Source: Cephalotus follicularis
Lineage: Eukaryota > Streptophyta > Magnoliopsida > Oxalidales > Cephalotaceae
Assembly (NCBI GenBank): GCA_001972305.1
Contig: BDDD01000562.1
Span: 170,837-234,836 of the forward strand
DNA: 64,000 nt
Direction of reading: 5' to 3'
A program made the position numbers and the translations under genes. Under the pieces are notes generated by a model. The model was given only the letters and a program-made list of their open reading frames with translations. It did not search any database and was not told the origin of the DNA. This document shows positions 23,584 through 35,120 of this stretch, one piece after another. The stretch's first letter is position 1. Each line of letters starts with the position of its first letter.

Positions 23584-25076
23584 TTACAGAATTAGCAGGG
23601 ATAACATTTGGAGAAGGAACAAGAGGCAAGGAAGATACATCTTCACTGAAATACTCCCCCTGAAGAGGTGTCTTGGAGGAAGAATAAGAAGCCTCATGCT
23701 CAATAAAAACAACATCCATGCTGACAAAAAGCCGACGAGTAAGAGGATGAAAACATTTATAGCCTTTCTGTGTAGCATATTACCCAAGAAAAATACACTT
23801 CAAACCTATATGTTCAAACTTACCAATTTGTTGTTGATTTTTAACATAGGCCACACACCCAAACACCCGAGGAGGAACGATAAATTTGGTATGCCCATGT
23901 AAGAATTCAATAGGGCATTTACCATTTAAAACACGAGATGGAAGATGGTTAATAAGGTATGCAGATAATAGAACAGCATCCCCCCAAAAATGAGAAGGAA
24001 CAGACATGGTAAACAAGAGAGATCTGACAACCTCAAGTAAGTGCCTATTCTTTCTTTCAGCCACTCCATTCTGAGCAGAAGTATTCACATAGGTGGTTTG
24101 GTGAATAATACCATGTTCAGAGAAATAGGCACTGAAATGTTGATTGGTATATTCGGTGCCATTATCAGATCTCAATATCTTAATTTTGTTGTCATATTGT
24201 GTTTGAACCATTTTATGAAACTATTTAAAACACTCAAACACATCACTTTTTTGTCCAAGAAGATAAACCCATGTAATTCGACTACAACAATCAATAAATG
24301 TCACAAACTATCGGAAACCAGAAATAGAAACACAACGGGCAGGACCCCAAACATCCGAATGAATCATGTCAAACAACGATGCACTTTTATTATTTGAAAC
24401 AGGGTAAACATTCCTGATTTGTTTGGCAAAGATACATGACTCACAAACAAGCATTTCTGATTTAATTTGACGACATAATGTAGGAAGTAATGAAGATAAA
24501 ACAGAGAAAGGAGGATGACCCAAACGATAATGCCACCTCTTTATTTCAGCCAAGGAAGACGAAGTAGAAGTACCAATAGCATGACTAGCCATGATTGAAG
24601 GAGTTTCATCAAGCAAGTAAAGACCTCCAGTAGCAGTCCCCCTACCAATCGTATGCCCCGAAACTAGGTCCTGAAAAATGCAATAAGTAGGGAAAAAAGT
24701 CACTTTGCAATTCAACTGCTTGGTAAGGCTACTAATTGAAAGTAAATTGATAGTGAGTTTAGGAACAAGCAAGACTGAAGGTAAAGAAAAATTGGAAAAT
24801 TGAATGGTCCCACAACCTGAAATGGGTGAACATGAACCATCAGCAGTAGTAACATGATTTAAAGATAACAAACGACACAAATTTACTAGAGGTACCAGTC
24901 ATGTGATTGGTTGCTCCCGAATCGATGATCCAAGAATTACGAAGAGTACTAAGACCACAAAAGTGATTACCTGACACACTATCAGAAGGACCTGTTATAG
25001 ACATGGCAGAAGCAGTGGAAATATCTGAAGAGGAAGGAATATGTTCCTTGGTGAACAAATTCCGTAACACCTGCAT
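23584..25076 (-). pseudogene. Copia-3 protease and integrase
   Basis: Protease WIIDSGATNHMTG (near 24940) keeps the catalytic Asp and Gly. Integrase at 24880-24308 and 24211-23780 has the zinc set (RWHYRLGHP, CESCIFAKQ) and an intact triad: HSDVWGP, LRSDNGTEYT and QNGVAERKNRHLLEV. Frame breaks occur near 24880 (between protease and integrase), 24300 and 23780. The C-terminal block with a glycine-tyrosine core is shifted into another frame at 23787-23584. Confidence 0.84.
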
Positions 25077-25077
25077 C

Positions 25078-26008
25078 TGATCCGGAGTAAATGGTAGAGG
25101 GGTAGTAGCCGAAGAAGACTAACCAGCAGGAGGAGGAACAATAGCCGAATTAGCAGTAGTGAAAAGTGAATGTTGTGATTTTTTCTTATCACCAGGTCTT
25201 CCATGCAATTTCCAGCACCTATCTCTTGTGTGTTTCTACTTCCCACAATAGTCACATACAGGTATAGGCCTTGTTTGGGCACCAGAAGTCTTGCCACGGA
25301 AAGCAACATTGGCAGATCTTTCCTGAGGAGCAGGAAGAGCCATGGCTGCCCGTCTAGTATCTTCTGACTGAATACTAGAGAAGGCATCTTCAAGAGATGG
25401 AAGGGGTTTAGTACTCAGCATTTGTGCTCTGATAGGCTCAAACTCCACATTTAGACCTGCCAGGAAATCAAATAAGCGATGATTGTCTTGCCATTCTTGG
25501 AAAGTAACAACATCAATTGGATTAATGGCATTAAAGGGACCATAATAATCCAATTCGTGCCAATCCTTTCAATGTAGAATAATACTGAAACACAGACATC
25601 TCCTTTTGCTTTGTATCTCCCAATTTTTTTCCGAATTTCATAACATTGGGATGTGTTTTTCTTCTTTGAGAATGTCTTCTCAACTGAAATCCATATATCA
25701 GTGGCAGAGTCCATAAGTAGATATCCTCGAGCAACAGTAGGTTCCATAGAATTTATTAGATACGACATAATAAGATAATTTGTCGTCACCCATTTATTTT
25801 GAGTATCTCCTTGCTCAGCTGGTTTTTTTGAAGCTCCAGTTAGGAAACCGGAGAACCCACGAGCACCAATAGCCAAAAAAACCGATCAAGACCAGATCAG
25901 ATAGTTAGTCCCATCCAATTTTATGGGACAAACAGGTAGGGCAGGGACTTCTCGAACCTGAGACGATCCATTAGTGCCAGAAAATCCGAGATCCTCCTTC
26001 GTTTCCAT
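25078..26008 (-). pseudogene. Copia-3 gag
   Basis: The start ATG is at 26008-26006 (METKEDLGFSG). The copia gag opening IKLDGTNYLIWS follows, interrupted by a stop, then SYLINSMEPTVARGYLLMDS in the open frame at 25876-25451. A frameshift near 25550 leads to LFDFLAGLNVEFEPIRAQ and LPSLEDAFSSIQSE. The zinc knuckle CDYCGK...HTRDRC carries a stop codon in the middle, at about 25237. Confidence 0.82.
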
Positions 26009-26577
26009 CATGCACAGGAGATGAATAAAAGCAAATATCAAGGAATCAGCATGTCATGGCAACAACAAGTGTCTGATCACTGATCAGCAAGTTTCCTTTC
26101 ACTAGGAACAAAATCGCGCCGCCAGTCATCACGTCGGACCATCATGGATCGCGCGCCGTCAGCTAGGGAGATTGCCGTCGTTAATCTAATGAACCTTGAG
26201 CTTGTTGGTGTAGCCATTGAAGAGTCAAATGATACAGAGACCATGACCCTTGATCAACTCATGAAATTTGGTGGAGATGATACACCACCTCTCTTGGAGC
26301 TTGTTGGTGTAGCCATTTAAAAAATCATATTAAATATACAACGAGGAGGATCAAGCTTGTTGATTCTAGACCATGACTCACAAACAAGGGCTCTGTATTG
26401 AAGGATCAAGCCATACTGGTCGTGGGAGAAATGATGCTGGCCAAATTTCAATATTGAAGGATCAAGCTATCAATCAAGAAGGCGTGGAAATTATGGCTCC
26501 AAGAGAGGTGTGGAAAAAGGTTTGATAAATCCAATGTTCAATGTCACTCTTGTCATAAATTTGGCCATTATGCTTCT

Positions 26578-26749
26578 TGTTGCAAATGAGAGAATTTGAC
26601 TTGTGTGTTTTCTAATCACACAGTCTTATGTATTTATATTAATGAAATACTCAGATTTGTAGAACCTAGACATATAGCAAATAAGGAAAAAATAACAAAT
26701 AAGGAAATACAAAGAGAATATAGCCATTAATTGCTTATAACTCTTAACA
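26578..26749 (-). repeat. Copia-4 3' LTR (172 bp)
   Basis: On the minus strand it starts TGTTAAGAGTTATAAGC and ends CTCATTTGCAACA. The polypurine tract TTGAGGGGGAG lies at 26760-26750. Confidence 0.93.
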
Positions 26750-26756
26750 CTCCCCC

Positions 26757-28534
26757 TCAAGCTGGAGCATATAAATCACCCATACTCAGCTTGTTACAGC
26801 ACATGCGAAAGTTAGGAGCAAATAGTGACTTTGTGAGAACATCTGCCAGTTGACCCGATGAAGATTCAAATGGAGTCTCAACTAGTTTCTTCATAACCGC
26901 ATCACGTACAAAGTGACAATCTACTTCAATGTGTTTGGTTCGCTCGTGATAGACTGGATTACTAGCTATGTATATAGCCGCTTGATTATCACAAAACATT
27001 TTCATCGGCTTTGAAACTAAAAGACCCATTTCAAGAAGTAGAGATCTGAGCCAGATCAACTCAGCAGTGGTATGTGCCATTGCCCTATACTCAGCTTCAG
27101 CACTTGACCTTGCAACAGTAGTTGCTTTTTACTACTCCACGACACCAGATTACCACCAACAAAGGTACAATAACCCGTAGTAGACCGACGATCACTTGCC
27201 GAACCTGCCCAATCAGCATCGGAATATGCAACAAGATCCATATGCCGATTGGGACGATATATCAAACTTTTTCCAGGAGCACTCTTCAGATAGCGAAGTA
27301 TTCGAATGGCAGCATCCCAATGAGCTTTCTGTGGAGCTTGCATAAACTGAATAAGTACTCCCACTGCAAAGGAAATGTCAAATCTGGTAACAGTAAGATA
27401 AATCAACTTCCCAATCAAACTCCTATACTGGTGAACATCCGTGAGAGGACTACCATCATCAATCCCAAACTTTTGGTGAGGATCCATAGGAATATCAACA
27501 GGTTTGCAACCAAGCATACCAGTTTTAGACAACAAATCTAACACATATTTCCTTTGGGACAAACTGAGACCTTTCTTACTTCTTACAACCTCAATACCAA
27601 GAAAATAATGGAGATCACCCAGGTCCTTAGTCTGAAAGTGTTGTTGTAAATAAGACTTTACTTCTATGATACCTGCTACATCATCACATGAGACAATTAT
27701 ATCATCCACATAAACAACTAATACAACCAATTTACCATTATGACGACAAACAAACACAGAATGATCAGAGTAACACTGCGAGAAGCCACACGATAGCACC
27801 GTTGCACTAAATTTCTCAAACCAAGCCCTAGGAGACTGTTTGAGACCATAAATTGCCTTTTGTAGTCTGCACACACGAGTTTCATTCTCCCTATGAGCAA
27901 CATAACCTGGAGGTTGCTCCATATAAACTTCCTTAATAAGGTCACCGTATAAGAAAGCATTTTTGATATCCAACTGAAATAACGGCCAATCAAAGTTAAC
28001 CGCCAAAGACATGATTAAACGAACTGAGTTCAACCGAGCAACCGGGGAGAAGGTCTCAAAATAGTCAACACCATAAGTCTGAGTATACCCCTTGGCAGCC
28101 AGACGAGCTTTGAGCAGCTCAACAGACCCGTCAGGATGGTACTTAATAGTATACACCCATCGACACCGAACAAGATCCTTATCAGGTGGTAAATCTACTA
28201 AACTCCATGTATTATGAAATAAATGAGCATTTATTTCGACATCATGGCCTCCTTCCATCCCGGAATACGGAGAGCCTCAACATAGGTTTTGGGTAGAGAT
28301 GTAGTAGACAAGGATAAGGCCAAGGCGTGGACAGATGATGGCAAGTGAGAGATAGAAACATAGTTATCAATGGAATAAATAAGATTAGAGCTTTTAGTGA
28401 GAGAACGTTTACCTTTTCGCAACGCAATAGGTAGATCATTAGAGGAGGATGGTGGAACTTCACCAGAGGAACACGACGGTGGTGGAAGCGATACGGGTGG
28501 AGCTGATGGTATCTCTGTCTGGGAAGTAGTCTTC
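26757..28534 (-). pseudogene. Copia-4 reverse transcriptase and RNase H
   Basis: A 400-residue frame at 28258-27056 carries RCRWVYTIKYHPDGSVE, ARLAAKGYTQTYGVDY, KNAFLYGDLIKEVYMEQPPG, LKQSPRAWF, VYVDDIIVS, LGIEVVRSKKGLSLSQRKYV and DADWAGSASDRRSTTGYCTF. A one-base shift near 27115 moves the rest into 27080-26757 (AELIWLRSLL, MFCDNQAAIYIASNP, KHIEVDCHFVRD, DVLTKSLF). Another shift near 28250 separates RT from the upstream linker. Apart from these breaks the RT core motifs are intact. Confidence 0.9.
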
Positions 28535-29832
28535 TACTGCCGTTGGTAGACCTGATCATAGAACTCAAAAGGTGGAGACGACCGACTAGGGGTATCTAAA
28601 AAAGGAATCAAAGTAGGAATAGGTGGAGTAGATGGCACCTGCCAAACATCCCTGGGAACCGTAGGAGATGGACCAAAATAAGAATGACCTTCAAAACATG
28701 TAAAATCAGCACTGACAAAATACTTTTGTCCTATAGGGTCATAACACTTATAAACTTTCTGTGTACTAGAATAACCAAGAAAAACACGTTTAGTAGATCT
28801 AGGGGAAAGTTTATCAGTGGTAATATGTAAATTGTGAACAAAACAAATACACCCAAAAACAAGAGGATGTAAGTGAAAAAACGGTTGATGGGGAAAAATA
28901 ATAGAAAACAGAGACTTGTCGACAAGAACAGAAGATGGCATGCGATTAATCAAATAACATGCAGTAAGAACTCCTTCACACCAAAATTGTTTTGGAACAT
29001 GCATATGCATCATAATAGTACGAGCCACCTCAAGCAAATGTCTATTTTTACGTCCCGCCAACCCGTTTTGTTGAGGCGGGTACGAACAACTAGTCTGATG
29101 AATCATACCTTGTGCTACACAAAAACTAGAAATCTCATTTTGTATATATTCCAAAGCATTATCAGAATGCAAAACTTTAATAGACATACCAAACTGCGTT
29201 TTTATTTCATTATAAAAATTTTGGAATACAGAAAGAAACTCAGACCTGTCCTTTAACATATATAGCCAAGTGAGACAAGAGTGGTCGTCCACAAAGGTGA
29301 CAAAATACATGAACCCCTTTCTATTCCGGACACGACAAGGACCCCAGATGTCCGAATGGACTAAATCAAATAACGACAAACTACGAGCCATAGTACGAGG
29401 AGGATAGGAAGTACGATAATGTTTACCCAACTCGCAGGCTTCACATTCTATCTTAGACACTGACTTAAAAGACGGAAAAAGTAGTTTTAACCGAGCTAAA
29501 GACAAATGACCTAACCGACAATGCCACTGAAAAGGAGTCACACCACCACCAGAAGCAAGAACAGCAGAAGAAGTAACAGCTCCACAGTCAAGATAGTACA
29601 GTCCATCTTTCTCATGCCCTCCACCAATCGTCTTCCTCGTGTGAAGGTCCTGAAAAACACAATGAGTCAGAAAGAATGTTACTGAGCAATGTAAGGCCTT
29701 AGTTAACTGACTAACATAAAGAAGATTTAACGGCAATTGAGGAACATGTGGGACGGATGACAGATTAATAGAGGAAGTTGGAGAAACATTACCATACCCT
29801 AATACGGAGGTGGACGAGAGACTGATTAACAT
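28534..29832 (-). pseudogene. Copia-4 integrase with mutated catalytic Glu
   Basis: This is a 432-residue open frame. The zinc set is WHCRLGHLSLARL and CEACELGKH. Catalytic Asp residues are in HSDIWGP and VLHSDNALEY. The third catalytic position reads QNGLAGRKNRHLLEV, where all other copies here have AERKN or a close variant, so the Glu is a Gly. The C-terminal block FLGYSSTQKVYKCY follows. A single-nucleotide A-to-G change explains the loss. The frame is otherwise full length for a copia integrase. Confidence 0.9.
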
Positions 29833-30973
29833 GATTTAAAGAGGTAAATAAGGATGACTTACCGGTCATGTGAGAAGATGCCCCAGAATAAATAATCCAT
29901 GGCGGAGTAATGGAGGTAAAGAAGGCAGGTGCACCTGCATGAGCAAGAGTAGCCGAGGAAGTGGACCCAACAGATGTGTTATTAGATGTCTCAAGAGTCT
30001 GTAAACGTCGCAAAATCTGAGAAAGATCATCACGTTGTGAAGTAGAACTACCACCCGATATTAGACCCTGTGGAGTATCTCCAGATGAAACACTATCATG
30101 ACAACCATCTACCACTGCATGATTAGCTGTCTGAAATGCCCAATCTGGCTTGCCATGCTTGTCCCAACCATAGTCTATAGTATGACCATTCTTGCCACAG
30201 TAACTACACTTCCTAGGTGGTCTGTCACCAAAAGAACTACCACGACCAATATTAGCACCACGACCTCCCCCGGAACCACGGCTACGGCCCCGACCCCGAC
30301 CAACAGTAAAGGCAGAGGTGTCCTTGGGAGATGACTCGTGCTGCATAGGATAAGCAACACGTTGAAGTCGAGAGAAGGTATCTGTAAGAGATGGGACAGT
30401 CTCACCAGCAAGAATATGTCCTTTTATCTTTTGGAGATCAATATCCAGGCCAGCGAAAAATTTAGAAACCAAAAATTCATTTCGCTGCGCCTTAAGTTTA
30501 TCAATATCATTGGTGAGAGGCTGAAATGCATTTAATTCCTCAGCAAGACCCTTGAAAGTGCTATAATAATCATGTAGAGGCTTACCAAATTGGCGAAGAT
30601 GAAACAGTTTGTCATAAAGATCATACATCCTATTCATATTCTTGTCTTGAGAATAGGTGTCTTTCAAATCATCCCAGACACCCTTAGCAGTATTATGAAA
30701 CATTACATTTGCAGCAATCTCAGGTTCCATGCTGTTCCACAACCATATCAAAATCACTGCGTTCTCCTGCATCCAATCTTCATATCCACTAGCATCAGGT
30801 GCTGGAGGATCAGAATTAAGAAACTTGAGTTTCTTTTTAGCCATAATATATATCTTGACCGCCTGAGCCCACAACAAATAATTAGAACTCTCTTTCAGTT
30901 TAATGGAGGTAATAGTAACATTAACTGTCTCATTCGGTGAGGGAGTCACAGAAGGAACTTTAGTTTCAGCCAT
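29789..30973 (-). pseudogene. Copia-4 gag and protease
   Basis: The start is at 30973 (MAETKVPSVTPSPNETVNV); the frame is open further upstream, but the conserved start fits here. Features in order: gag core (SNYLLWAQAVKIYIMAKKK, WLWNSMEPEIAANVMF), EFLVSKFFAGLDIDLQ, a GRGRGRSRGSGGGRG stretch, and a zinc knuckle CSYCGKNGHTIDYG whose last Cys is Gly. The protease core is WIIYSGASSHMTG, in which the catalytic Asp of DSGA is Tyr. The frame ends at 29789, overlapping the start of the integrase frame by 44 bases, which implies a frameshift there. Confidence 0.9.
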
Positions 30974-31163
30974 TGTAAAAACTCCAAGCAATACAATAAC
31001 GTCAAAACGGTCACAATCACCACAGACAATGCCATCAACAACCCCCCACACAAAATACAACCATGGCAAAAGGCTTCACGGCTTCACATCAACACCAAAT
31101 CATAAAAAACAAACGAGTACAGTAACATCAAGACCAGAAATTTTCATCATTCCAACCCAGATT

Positions 31164-31292
31164 GGCGACTAACCAGAAAACTTCCGATGATCGGCGACTA
31201 ACCAGAAAAATTCCGATGATCGGCGCTTGAAACCGAGAACTTGAGCACCGTAGAGGACGGCGTGGCGACTAACCAGAAAAATTTCGATGATC
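31164..31292. repeat. 29-bp repeat in Copia-4 5' leader
   Basis: A unit starting GGCGACTAACCAGAAAA occurs at 31164-31192 and directly again at 31193-31221, and once more at 31264-31292. It lies between the 5' LTR and gag start of Copia-4, where a packaging or primer region would be expected. Confidence 0.85.
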
Positions 31293-31303
31293 GGCGGAGA
31301 AGC

Positions 31304-31475
31304 ACGCGCAAATGAGAGAATTTGACTTGTGTGTTTTCTAATCACACAGTCTTATGTATTTATATTAATGAAATACTCAGATTCATAGAACCTGGACATA
31401 TAGCAAATAAGGAAAAAATAACAAATAAGGAAATACAAAGAGAATATAGCCACTAATTGATTATAACTCTTAACA
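31304..31475 (-). repeat. Copia-4 5' LTR
   Basis: Pairs with 26578-26749. Its inner end, on the minus strand, reads CTCATTTGCGCGTGC instead of CTCATTTGCAACA, so the last four bases or so are changed or lost, and no TGGTATCAG-type primer site follows. Confidence 0.88.
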
Positions 31476-33546
31476 CTTCTAAATGTAGGAATGCCACTAA
31501 GAGTAACGAAGAGAGATCCAATTATGTTGAAGTTAAAGAAGAAGAGGAGTTGTTATTGTTATCAACAACCAAAGAAGTAAAAGATAAAGGAGCATGGTAC
31601 CTTGACACAGGTGCTGCCAATCACATGAGTGGTAACAATGAGCTACTATCAACCCTTAATGAGAATGTTAAGGGCAATGTTATCTTTGGAGATGATACCA
31701 AAGTTTCAATCAAAGGCAAATGTGATATTCTAATTCGTGCCAAAAATGGAAGTCATCTATTGATTTCTCAAGTTTATTACGTGCCTTCATTGAAGTCTAA
31801 TATTTTAAGTTTAGGACAATTACTTGAGATGGGGTATGATATTCACTTGAAGGATCGCTGCCTATCTTTAAGAGATGAATCACATAATATAATAGTAAAG
31901 GTGCCCATAGAGAAGAATCGAATGTTTTTGCTAAATGTTCATGATGATCATCCAAGGTGTTTGAAGAGTTGTGTCAAAGTTAATTCTTGGCTTTGGCACA
32001 TGAGATTTTCCCACTTAAATTTTGGTGGTTTGAAAATTTTAGCCAATGAAAAGATGGTTAATGGGTTGCCAAAAATTAATCATCCTAACCAACTTTGGGA
32101 AAATTGTTTATATGGCAAACAAGCTAGAAAATGTTTTCCAAAAGAAACCACTTCAAGAACGAATAAGCTACTCCAACTTGCTCAAACGGTTGTGTGCGGA
32201 CCAATTAAACGATCCTCTCATGGTAATGCTAATTATTTCTTGCTATTTATTGATGATTTTTCTCGCAAAACGTGGGTTTATTTTTTGAAGGCTAAGGATG
32301 AAGTCTTTGGAGCATTCCAAAGATTCAAAGCACTTGTTGAGAAAGAAAGGGGCTATTACATCAAAGCTTTGAGGAATGATCGACGTGGAGAATTCACTTT
32401 AAAGAAGTTTGAAAAATTTTGCAAGGGCAATGGAATTCATCATTTTCTCACCGTTCCAAGGTCCCTACAGCAAAATGGTGTTGTGGAGCGAAAGAATAGA
32501 ACCATTCTCAACATGGTTTGAAGTATGCTTAAAAGCAAAAGAATGCCAAAGGAGTTTTGGGCCGATGCAGTTGCATGTGCCGTATATTTATCTAATCTTT
32601 CTTCTTCAAGGAGTGCTCGTGACATGACAACATAAGAGACTTGGAGTGGTAAGAAACTTAGTGTTTCTCACTTACGTGTTTTTGGGAGTATTATCTATAT
32701 TCATGTTCCAGATGAGAAGAGATCAAAGCTTTATGAAAAAAGTGACAAGTTTGTCTTCATCGGCTATGATTCTAGTTCCAAAGGCTACAAATTTTACAAT
32801 CCCTTAACTGAAAAGATTGTAATTAGTAGAGATGCAGAATTCGATGAAGGAAGCTCATGGGATTGGAATATTGCTAAAAATGAAGATGTTATTTTTCCTT
32901 TACAAGAAGAAGAATCTAGTAAAGAAGCGAGACAAGATGATGATACTTTTCCCGAAGGACAAAGACGTACAAGAAGTCTTGGAGAAATTTAAGAAGAAAC
33001 AGAGGAGATTGATTATCCAACTTTCTTGTCTTTTTGCTGACACTGAACCACTGAATTTTGAAGATGCCACATAAGATAAAAAAAAATGGAGGCTTGCAAT
33101 GGATGAGGAGAATCAAGCAATTCAGAAAAAATGGAACATGGGAGCTAGCGACCCTTCCTAAAGGGCAAAAAGTAATTTGCGTGAAGTGGGTGTAAAAAAT
33201 AAAATAAAAAATGCTGATGAAAAAGTTGAAAGATAAAAGGCAAGGCTTGTCGTAAAACGCTACAATTAGAAACCTGGCATTGACTACGCTGATGTCTTTG
33301 CCCTCGTAGCTCGCTTGGAGACTATTCGTTTGATTATTTCCTTGACAGCTCAAAATAGGTGGAACATTTATCAAATGGACATCAAATCTGTGTTTTTAAA
33401 TGGCTATCTTGAAAAGGAGGCATATGTCCAACAACCTTTGGGCTATATTGAGAAGGACCTGAAGACAAAGTCTTGAAGTTAAATAAGGCGTTGTATGGCA
33501 TAAAGCAGGGACCGAGAGCTTGGTATAGTTGCATTGACAAGTATTT
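31476..33546 (+). pseudogene. Copia-5 protease, integrase and start of RT
   Basis: Protease YLDTGAANHMSG and integrase lie in one open frame to 32521: WHMRFSHLNF, ENCLYGKQ, IDDFSRKTWVYFLK, LRNDRRGEF and QNGVVERKNRTI. The first catalytic Asp is replaced: TVVCGPI stands where TDVCGPI is expected. The same change is in the right-arm copy. A stop lies at 32518-32520. The integrase C-terminal block (FVFIGYDSSSKGYKFY) and an acidic linker follow, after which the RT start is heavily disrupted. [16 protein letters not shown] lies just before the solo LTR. Confidence 0.85.
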
Positions 33547-35115
33547 TGTAACACCCCGCGCCCGCAGGGCGGACACGTGGCATTACGCTCAATCCAAAAC
33601 ACAATACAATGGTCGGGACTAGCAATATAAAAATGCGGAAAAACTTAAACTTTGCAATATATATCAGTTGCAGAAGATACAATACACTGATCCATACATA
33701 CGATACAAATCCTCTACAATACAAGACTTTTCAATACATTAACAATCTTTCATTACAATATCTCAAAACAATACATTCCAATTTCCACTACAAAGTCTCA
33801 CAACCAGCTCCGCGGTACCCAAGAAGTCATGCGATCAACGGTCTTCAGTCTTTCTGTCCGCTGCTACCTGCTGTCCTACCTATGCCGCACACAAAGGTAC
33901 AACACAGCCCCACCCCGAAGGATAGGGTTAGCCACACTGGCTAATCAGAAACCCCATGCAGCATGTATGCATGTACAATGTGCAATATCGGTGACAATCT
34001 ACACAATATCAATGTGCAGTGTACAATATCAAAGCATGACATGGCAAATGTACATGTACAATAGACGATCATACTATCCGTATGGCAGTGGCTCAAACAG
34101 AGCATACGGATAGAATCTATAACAATCAATCAACGGCAGACACTCAATGGTGGTGTATGAAACACCCAATCAATCAATCAATATCCTATAGAGCATGCGA
34201 CCGAGTCAATACAATGTCAATCGGTTAGCGGTGATCAATCCCACGAAAGGTAGTCCTTCAAAAAGGGTGAGAGATCTATCTACGGTTTCCAGATTGATCA
34301 GGTCTGGAACTCATAGACGTCGAGGCAAAGACGTCGACGTCTTTGAATGACGTCGATGTCTTTGCTGCAGAATCAAGGATTAAAGCACTCGTATGAAAAA
34401 GACATCGACGCCTTTGGGCTAAGGGTCGACGTCTTTCCGAGCATGGTCGATTTTTCTGGTAGAAAATGGGGCCAATCTCAAGCCAAAATCCAATTAAAAG
34501 ACATTCTTTGAAAACCAAAGTTTACAATCACTCATTTGAGGTTAGTAAGACTAGTTACAACCTTCCAAATTCGATTTCAATCATTCAATTTAACAATTAG
34601 GTCAAGGGTTTGCCATAAACCCTAAAAACCTCAATTCAATCACTCAATCACTCAATTCAATCATGCAATTCAATCAATCAATCAATAAAACAGTAGGCAA
34701 TTCAGTAAAGAAGTCCTACCTTTCACTGAAGCTTCCAAAAGTTGAGCTTCCAAACACTCAATCGGTTGCTGTGCCGTTCAATCACCAATCCACTCTTTGC
34801 AATTGCTGTTCTTTTCGATGGAGATGCAATCCGGGGCTACAATGGTGGAAGATGGAGCTGCCAGCAAGAGAGAGAGAGAGAGAGAGATTGAGAATGGGAA
34901 ATATGAGAGTAAGGAGAGAAAGAATTGACTTATATAGTCAATTCGATCAACTCTACGAAACTCGGCCCAAAATCCCGACTATACATGCATGCGATCAATA
35001 CAATATCAATAGGTACGAGAATACCTCAATTGAATACAGTTCAGCACGGTCCAATACAGTGCAATACGGTACGATGTATGCATGAACAGTAACAAAGGGA
35101 ATTCGGGTCGTCACA
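33547..35115 (+). mobile_element. Solo LTR (1,569 bp) in Copia-5 RT
   Basis: TATTT flanks it at 33542-33546 and 35116-35120, and the right-arm copy shows the empty site at 47036-47040. The ends are TGTAACACCCCGCG and GGGTCGTCACA. There is no PBS, coding region or second LTR, so it is a solo LTR left by recombination, or a non-autonomous element. The longer relative at 54347-56765 shares the ends and several interior blocks. Ends of this kind are seen in plant Ty3/gypsy LTRs, but the superfamily cannot be shown from an LTR alone. It contains a GTCGAC-rich stretch at 34315-34445. Confidence 0.9.
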
Positions 35116-35120
35116 TATTT

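Larger units (their letters stand above)
21273..26185 (-). mobile_element. Copia-3: Ty1/copia with 5' LTR missing
   Basis: On the minus strand it runs gag (26008 leftwards), protease, integrase, RT, RNase H, polypurine tract (TTGAGGGGGAG at 21476-21466) and 3' LTR (21465-21273). Its 5' untranslated region fades into copia-5-type gag at about 26185, and no primer binding site or 5' LTR is present, so its 5' end was lost. A MITE sits in RT at 22326-22568. Catalytic motifs are better kept than in its neighbours. Confidence 0.88.
26578..31475 (-). mobile_element. Copia-4: complete Ty1/copia inserted in Copia-5 gag
   Basis: It has a CTTCT target duplication at 26573-26577 and 31476-31480. The right arm of the inverted duplication shows the empty site with one copy (AGAAG at 49097-49101), which proves the boundaries. 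LTRs are 26578-26749 and about 31304-31475 and differ at about five positions in 168 by eye, so it is the youngest complete copia here. Minus-strand gag, PR, IN, RT and RNase H occupy long open frames with only two or three breaks. No standard primer binding site follows the 5' LTR. Confidence 0.95.

Noticed and set aside
33547..35115. Interpretation of the TATTT-flanked block as a DNA transposon
   Set aside because: TG/CA ends, a 5-bp duplication and no terminal inverted repeat beyond a few bases fit an LTR better.
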